In this document: positions 61,624-64,000 of the stretch, one piece after another
Layout of the letters: every line of letters begins with the position of its first letter
Numbering within the stretch: position 1 is the first letter of the stretch
Origin: Microbacterium thalli
Lineage (GTDB): Bacteria > Actinomycetota > Actinomycetes > Actinomycetales > Microbacteriaceae
Assembly (NCBI RefSeq): GCF_028737325.1
Contig: NZ_JAQZCH010000001.1
Coordinates: 478,732 to 542,731 of the forward strand
Direction: 5' to 3'
Length of the DNA stretch: 64,000 bases
The notes under the pieces: generated by a model
Told to the model about the DNA's origin: nothing
What the model saw: only the letters and a program-made list of their open reading frames with translations
Database searches by the model: none
Translations under genes and position numbers: made by a program

Positions 61624-62858
61624 CCGCTTCGACCGTGCAGATCCCCGGCCCGATCGACCCGCCCGCGCGCCTGCTCATGGGCCCCGGCCCCATCTCGGCC
61701 TACCCGAGCGTCCTTCGTGCGATGTCGGCGCCGCTCGTCGGCCAGTACGACCCGTTCATGACCCGCACCATGACCGAGACGCAGCAGCTGTACCGCGCGG
61801 TGTGGAACACCGCGAACGACGCGACCGTGCTCGTCGACGGCACCAGCCGAGCCGGCATCGAGGCCGCGATCGTGTCGCTCGTGCGCCCGGGGGACCGCGT
61901 GCTCGTGCCCGTCTTCGGCCGCTTCGGTTTGTTGCTGGCCGAGATCGCCGAGCGAGCGCAGGCCGAGGTGCACACGATCGAGACCGCGTGGGGCCAGGTG
62001 TTCACCCCGGCGGCGATCGAAGAGGCGATCGTCCGCGTGCGGCCGACGCTGCTCGCGCTCGTGCAGGGCGACACCTCGACCACTATGAACCAGCCGCTCG
62101 ACGAGATCGGCGCGATCTGCGCGAAGCACGGCGTGCTGTTCTACACCGACGCCACGGCATCCCTCGGCGGCAACGCCTTCGAGGCCGACGCATGGGGACT
62201 GGATGCCGCGACCGCCGGCCTGCAGAAGTGCCTGGGCGGCCCGAGCGGTTCGGCGCCGATCACGCTCAGCGACCGCGCTGTCGAGGTCATCCGTTCGCGT
62301 CGGCGCATCGAGGCGGGCATCCGCGAGGAGGGCGACCCGGATGCGCCCGACTTCGTGCGCTCGAACTACTTCGACCTCGGGATGATCCTCGACTACTGGG
62401 GCCCGCGCCGCCTCAACCACCACACCGAGGCGACCTCGATGCTCTACGGGGCGCGCGAGTGCGCGCGCGTGCTGCTGCTCGAGGGCCGTGACGCGGTCAT
62501 CGCGCGGCATGAACGGGCGGGCCGGGCGATGCTCGCGGGCGTGCGAGCGCTCGGGCTGTCCGTCTTCGGCGACGTCGCGCACAAGATGAACAACGTCGTC
62601 GCGGTCGAGATCCCCGAGGGCGTTCCCGGTGACGAGGCGCGCGCCGCGCTCCTGACGGATTTCGGCATCGAGATCGGCACCTCGTTCGGTCCCCTGCACG
62701 GCCGCGTGTGGCGCATCGGCACGATGGGCTACAACGCCCGGCAGGACGCCGTGCTCACGACCCTCGCGGCGCTCGAAGCGGTGCTGCGGCGATACCGCGT
62801 CGCCCTGCCGGTCGCGGGCGGGGTCGACGCGGCCGCCGACGTCTACCGGGCAGGCTGA
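61620..62858 (+). CDS. (S)-ureidoglycine-glyoxylate aminotransferase-like protein
   Basis: 412 residues, class V PLP aminotransferase of the AGXT/PucG family: PARLLMGPGPISAYPSVLRAMS, VDGTSRAGIEAAIVSLVRPGDRVLVPVFGRFG, DATASLGG, and the PLP Lys in TAGLQKCLGGPSGSAPI. In purine catabolism PucG transfers nitrogen from ureidoglycine to glyoxylate giving glycine. Alanine-glyoxylate or serine-pyruvate activity is possible, but the cluster favours PucG. Start overlaps the amidase stop (ATGA). Confidence 0.88.
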   Translation: MTASTVQIPGPIDPPARLLMGPGPISAYPSVLRAMSAPLVGQYDPFMTRTMTETQQLYRAVWNTANDATVLVDGTSRAGIEAAIVSLVRPGDRVLVPVFGRFGLLLAEIAERAQAEVHTIETAWGQVFTPAAIEEAIVRVRPTLLALVQGDTSTTMNQPLDEIGAICAKHGVLFYTDATASLGGNAFEADAWGLDAATAGLQKCLGGPSGSAPITLSDRAVEVIRSRRRIEAGIREEGDPDAPDFVRSNYFDLGMILDYWGPRRLNHHTEATSMLYGARECARVLLLEGRDAVIARHERAGRAMLAGVRALGLSVFGDVAHKMNNVVAVEIPEGVPGDEARAALLTDFGIEIGTSFGPLHGRVWRIGTMGYNARQDAVLTTLAALEAVLRRYRVALPVAGGVDAAADVYRAG

Positions 62859-62861
62859 GCC

Positions 62862-64000
62862 GTGGCATCCGCTCTGCTGACGACCGCGCCCGACCGCATC
62901 GGCGCCGCCGCCCGCCGCGTCATGGCGCGCTGCGACGAGCTCGCCCGCATCAGCGCCGCCCCCGACCGCATCGAGCGGGTGTACCTCTCACCCGAGCACG
63001 CGCGGGTGAACCGGCTCGCGGCGGAGTGGATGCGCGAGGCGGGCATGGCGACCCGGCAGGATGCCGCGGGCAACCAGATCGGCCGGCTCGACACCGGCCG
63101 CGACGATGCGGCGCTCATGATCGGGTCGCACCTCGACACGGTCTCGGACGCGGGGCGGTTCGACGGCATCATCGGCGTGCTCATGGGGATCGAGGTCGTG
63201 CGGCTGCTGCGCGAGCCCGACGCGGCGGGGTGGCGCTCGCCGCTGCCGTTCGCGATCGAGGTCGCGGCGTTCTGGGACGAAGAGGGCACGCGCTTCGGCA
63301 AGGCGCTGCTGGGCTCGTCGGCGGTGGGCGGCGTCTGGGATGACGCGTGGTGGGGGCTGACCGATGCCGAGGGCACCACGGTGCGGCAGGCGTTCGTCGA
63401 GTTCGGCCTCGACCCCGGGCGCATCGCCGAGGCGGCCCGCCGGCCGGACGAGCTGATCGGTTACCTCGAGGCGCACATCGAGCAGGGGCCCGAGCTGCAC
63501 CGGCGCGGTGAATCGCTCGCCGTGGTGTCGTCGATCGCCTCGGCGCGGCGATTCCTGCTCACAGTCGAGGGCGAGGCCCGCCACGCGGGCGGCACTCCCT
63601 ACGACATGCGCCGCGATGCGCTGCTGGGCGCCTCGGAGGCGGCGCTCGCCGTCGAGCGCGTCTGCCGGGCCGAGCACCACATCATCGGAACCGTCGGCCA
63701 GTTCGAGGCGTTCCCCGGCGGCGTCAACATCGTCCCCGGCGAGGTGCAGTTCTCACTCGACCTGCGGGGCGAGTTCGACGGAGAGCGCGACCGGGTGTGG
63801 GGGGCCCTCACGGCCGAGCTCGACGTGATCATGGGGCGGCGCGGTCTGCGCTGGCAGCACCGCGAGATCCACAACGCCCCCGCCGTCGCGTGCGCACCGC
63901 TGCTGCAGGACGTCGTGCGCGCCGGCATCGGTGCGACGACGACGCACACCCGCGACGAGGCTCCGGTGATCTTCAGCCGCGCCGGGCACGACGGCATGGC
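62862..64000 (+). CDS. allC: allantoate amidohydrolase (cut by window end)
   Basis: The first 379 residues are in the window and the frame is still open at base 64000. M20 family metallohydrolase with the Zn/Mn ligands in IGSHLDTVSDAGRFDG, Glu pair in AFWDEEGTRFG, HIEQGPELHRRGE and AGHDGMA at the very end. It should turn allantoate into ureidoglycine, CO2 and ammonia, feeding the aminotransferase just upstream. Starts with GTG four bases after that gene. N-carbamoyl amino acid hydrolase is the alternative, less likely in this context. Confidence 0.92.
   Translation, partial: MASALLTTAPDRIGAAARRVMARCDELARISAAPDRIERVYLSPEHARVNRLAAEWMREAGMATRQDAAGNQIGRLDTGRDDAALMIGSHLDTVSDAGRFDGIIGVLMGIEVVRLLREPDAAGWRSPLPFAIEVAAFWDEEGTRFGKALLGSSAVGGVWDDAWWGLTDAEGTTVRQAFVEFGLDPGRIAEAARRPDELIGYLEAHIEQGPELHRRGESLAVVSSIASARRFLLTVEGEARHAGGTPYDMRRDALLGASEAALAVERVCRAEHHIIGTVGQFEAFPGGVNIVPGEVQFSLDLRGEFDGERDRVWGALTAELDVIMGRRGLRWQHREIHNAPAVACAPLLQDVVRAGIGATTTHTRDEAPVIFSRAGHDGM

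Noticed and set aside
1-64000. tRNA, rRNA, IS elements, integrases, phage genes, CRISPR arrays
   Set aside because: I looked in all spacers and found no cloverleaf-like segment, transposase, terminal inverted repeats or regularly spaced repeats.

Overview
The window is a dense, roughly 70% G+C chromosomal segment from an actinobacterium. Codon use, many GTG starts, TANNNT -10 boxes placed 6-8 bases before start codons, the gene complement (MsiK-type sugar importer without its own ATPase, SufS-SufU, Kdp, KimA-like permease) and a constantly recurring GGATGCC/GGCATCC word all fit Microbacteriaceae, most likely Microbacterium or a close relative. I see no rRNA, tRNA, IS element, prophage or CRISPR array. 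All genes look chromosomal and intact, except the two cut by the window ends.

Layout. 1-9.3 kb: end of an amino-acid ABC permease, its ATPase and binding protein, a two-domain GNAT acetyltransferase and a membrane molybdopterin oxidase on the + strand, facing a - strand operon of two NtaA/DszA-type flavin monooxygenases and an FAD/NAD(P)-binding protein. Together this resembles a salvage system for S-substituted cysteine or another organosulfur compound. 9.4-17.7 kb: RibD-fold reductase, cation diffusion facilitator and a very short binding lipoprotein (operon), purA, a lactonase-like beta-propeller, an AI-2E exporter, chorismate mutase, and a GntR-controlled ABC-2 exporter. 17.7-21.3 kb: a 365-base regulatory gap, then the osmoprotectant importer proVWX. 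21.3-29.8 kb: two paralogous membrane/coiled-coil proteins, a 52-residue membrane protein overlapping purL, an unrecognised three-gene operon, a Tat-exported phospholipase C-like phosphoesterase, a DUF1349 protein and an NTF2-like protein.

29.8-33.6 kb: a sugar ABC importer operon and a small unknown gene. 33.6-41.5 kb: the complete potassium locus kdpFABCDE on the - strand, led by an extra 27-residue membrane peptide. 41.6-46.6 kb: small acidic protein, DksA-type zinc finger, an ArsR/SRPBCC pair, a DUF1266-like protein and sufS-sufU. 46.7-54.8 kb: a KimA-like potassium permease, two paralogous anchored proteins, an M20 amidohydrolase, a LacI regulator and a GH13 alpha-glucosidase with a LacI operator. 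54.8 kb to the end: apt, then an allantoin (purine ring nitrogen) catabolic cluster: XRE-cupin regulator, NCS1 permease, hydantoin/allantoin racemase, allantoinase, a DUF3225-amidase fusion, ureidoglycine-type aminotransferase and allantoate amidohydrolase (cut by the end).

The most informative regulatory signal is a pair of GlnR-type boxes (GTTAC-N6-GAAAC), each followed at identical spacing by the same 17-bp promoter core. They sit in front of the allantoin permease and the allantoinase and imply nitrogen control of the whole cluster.
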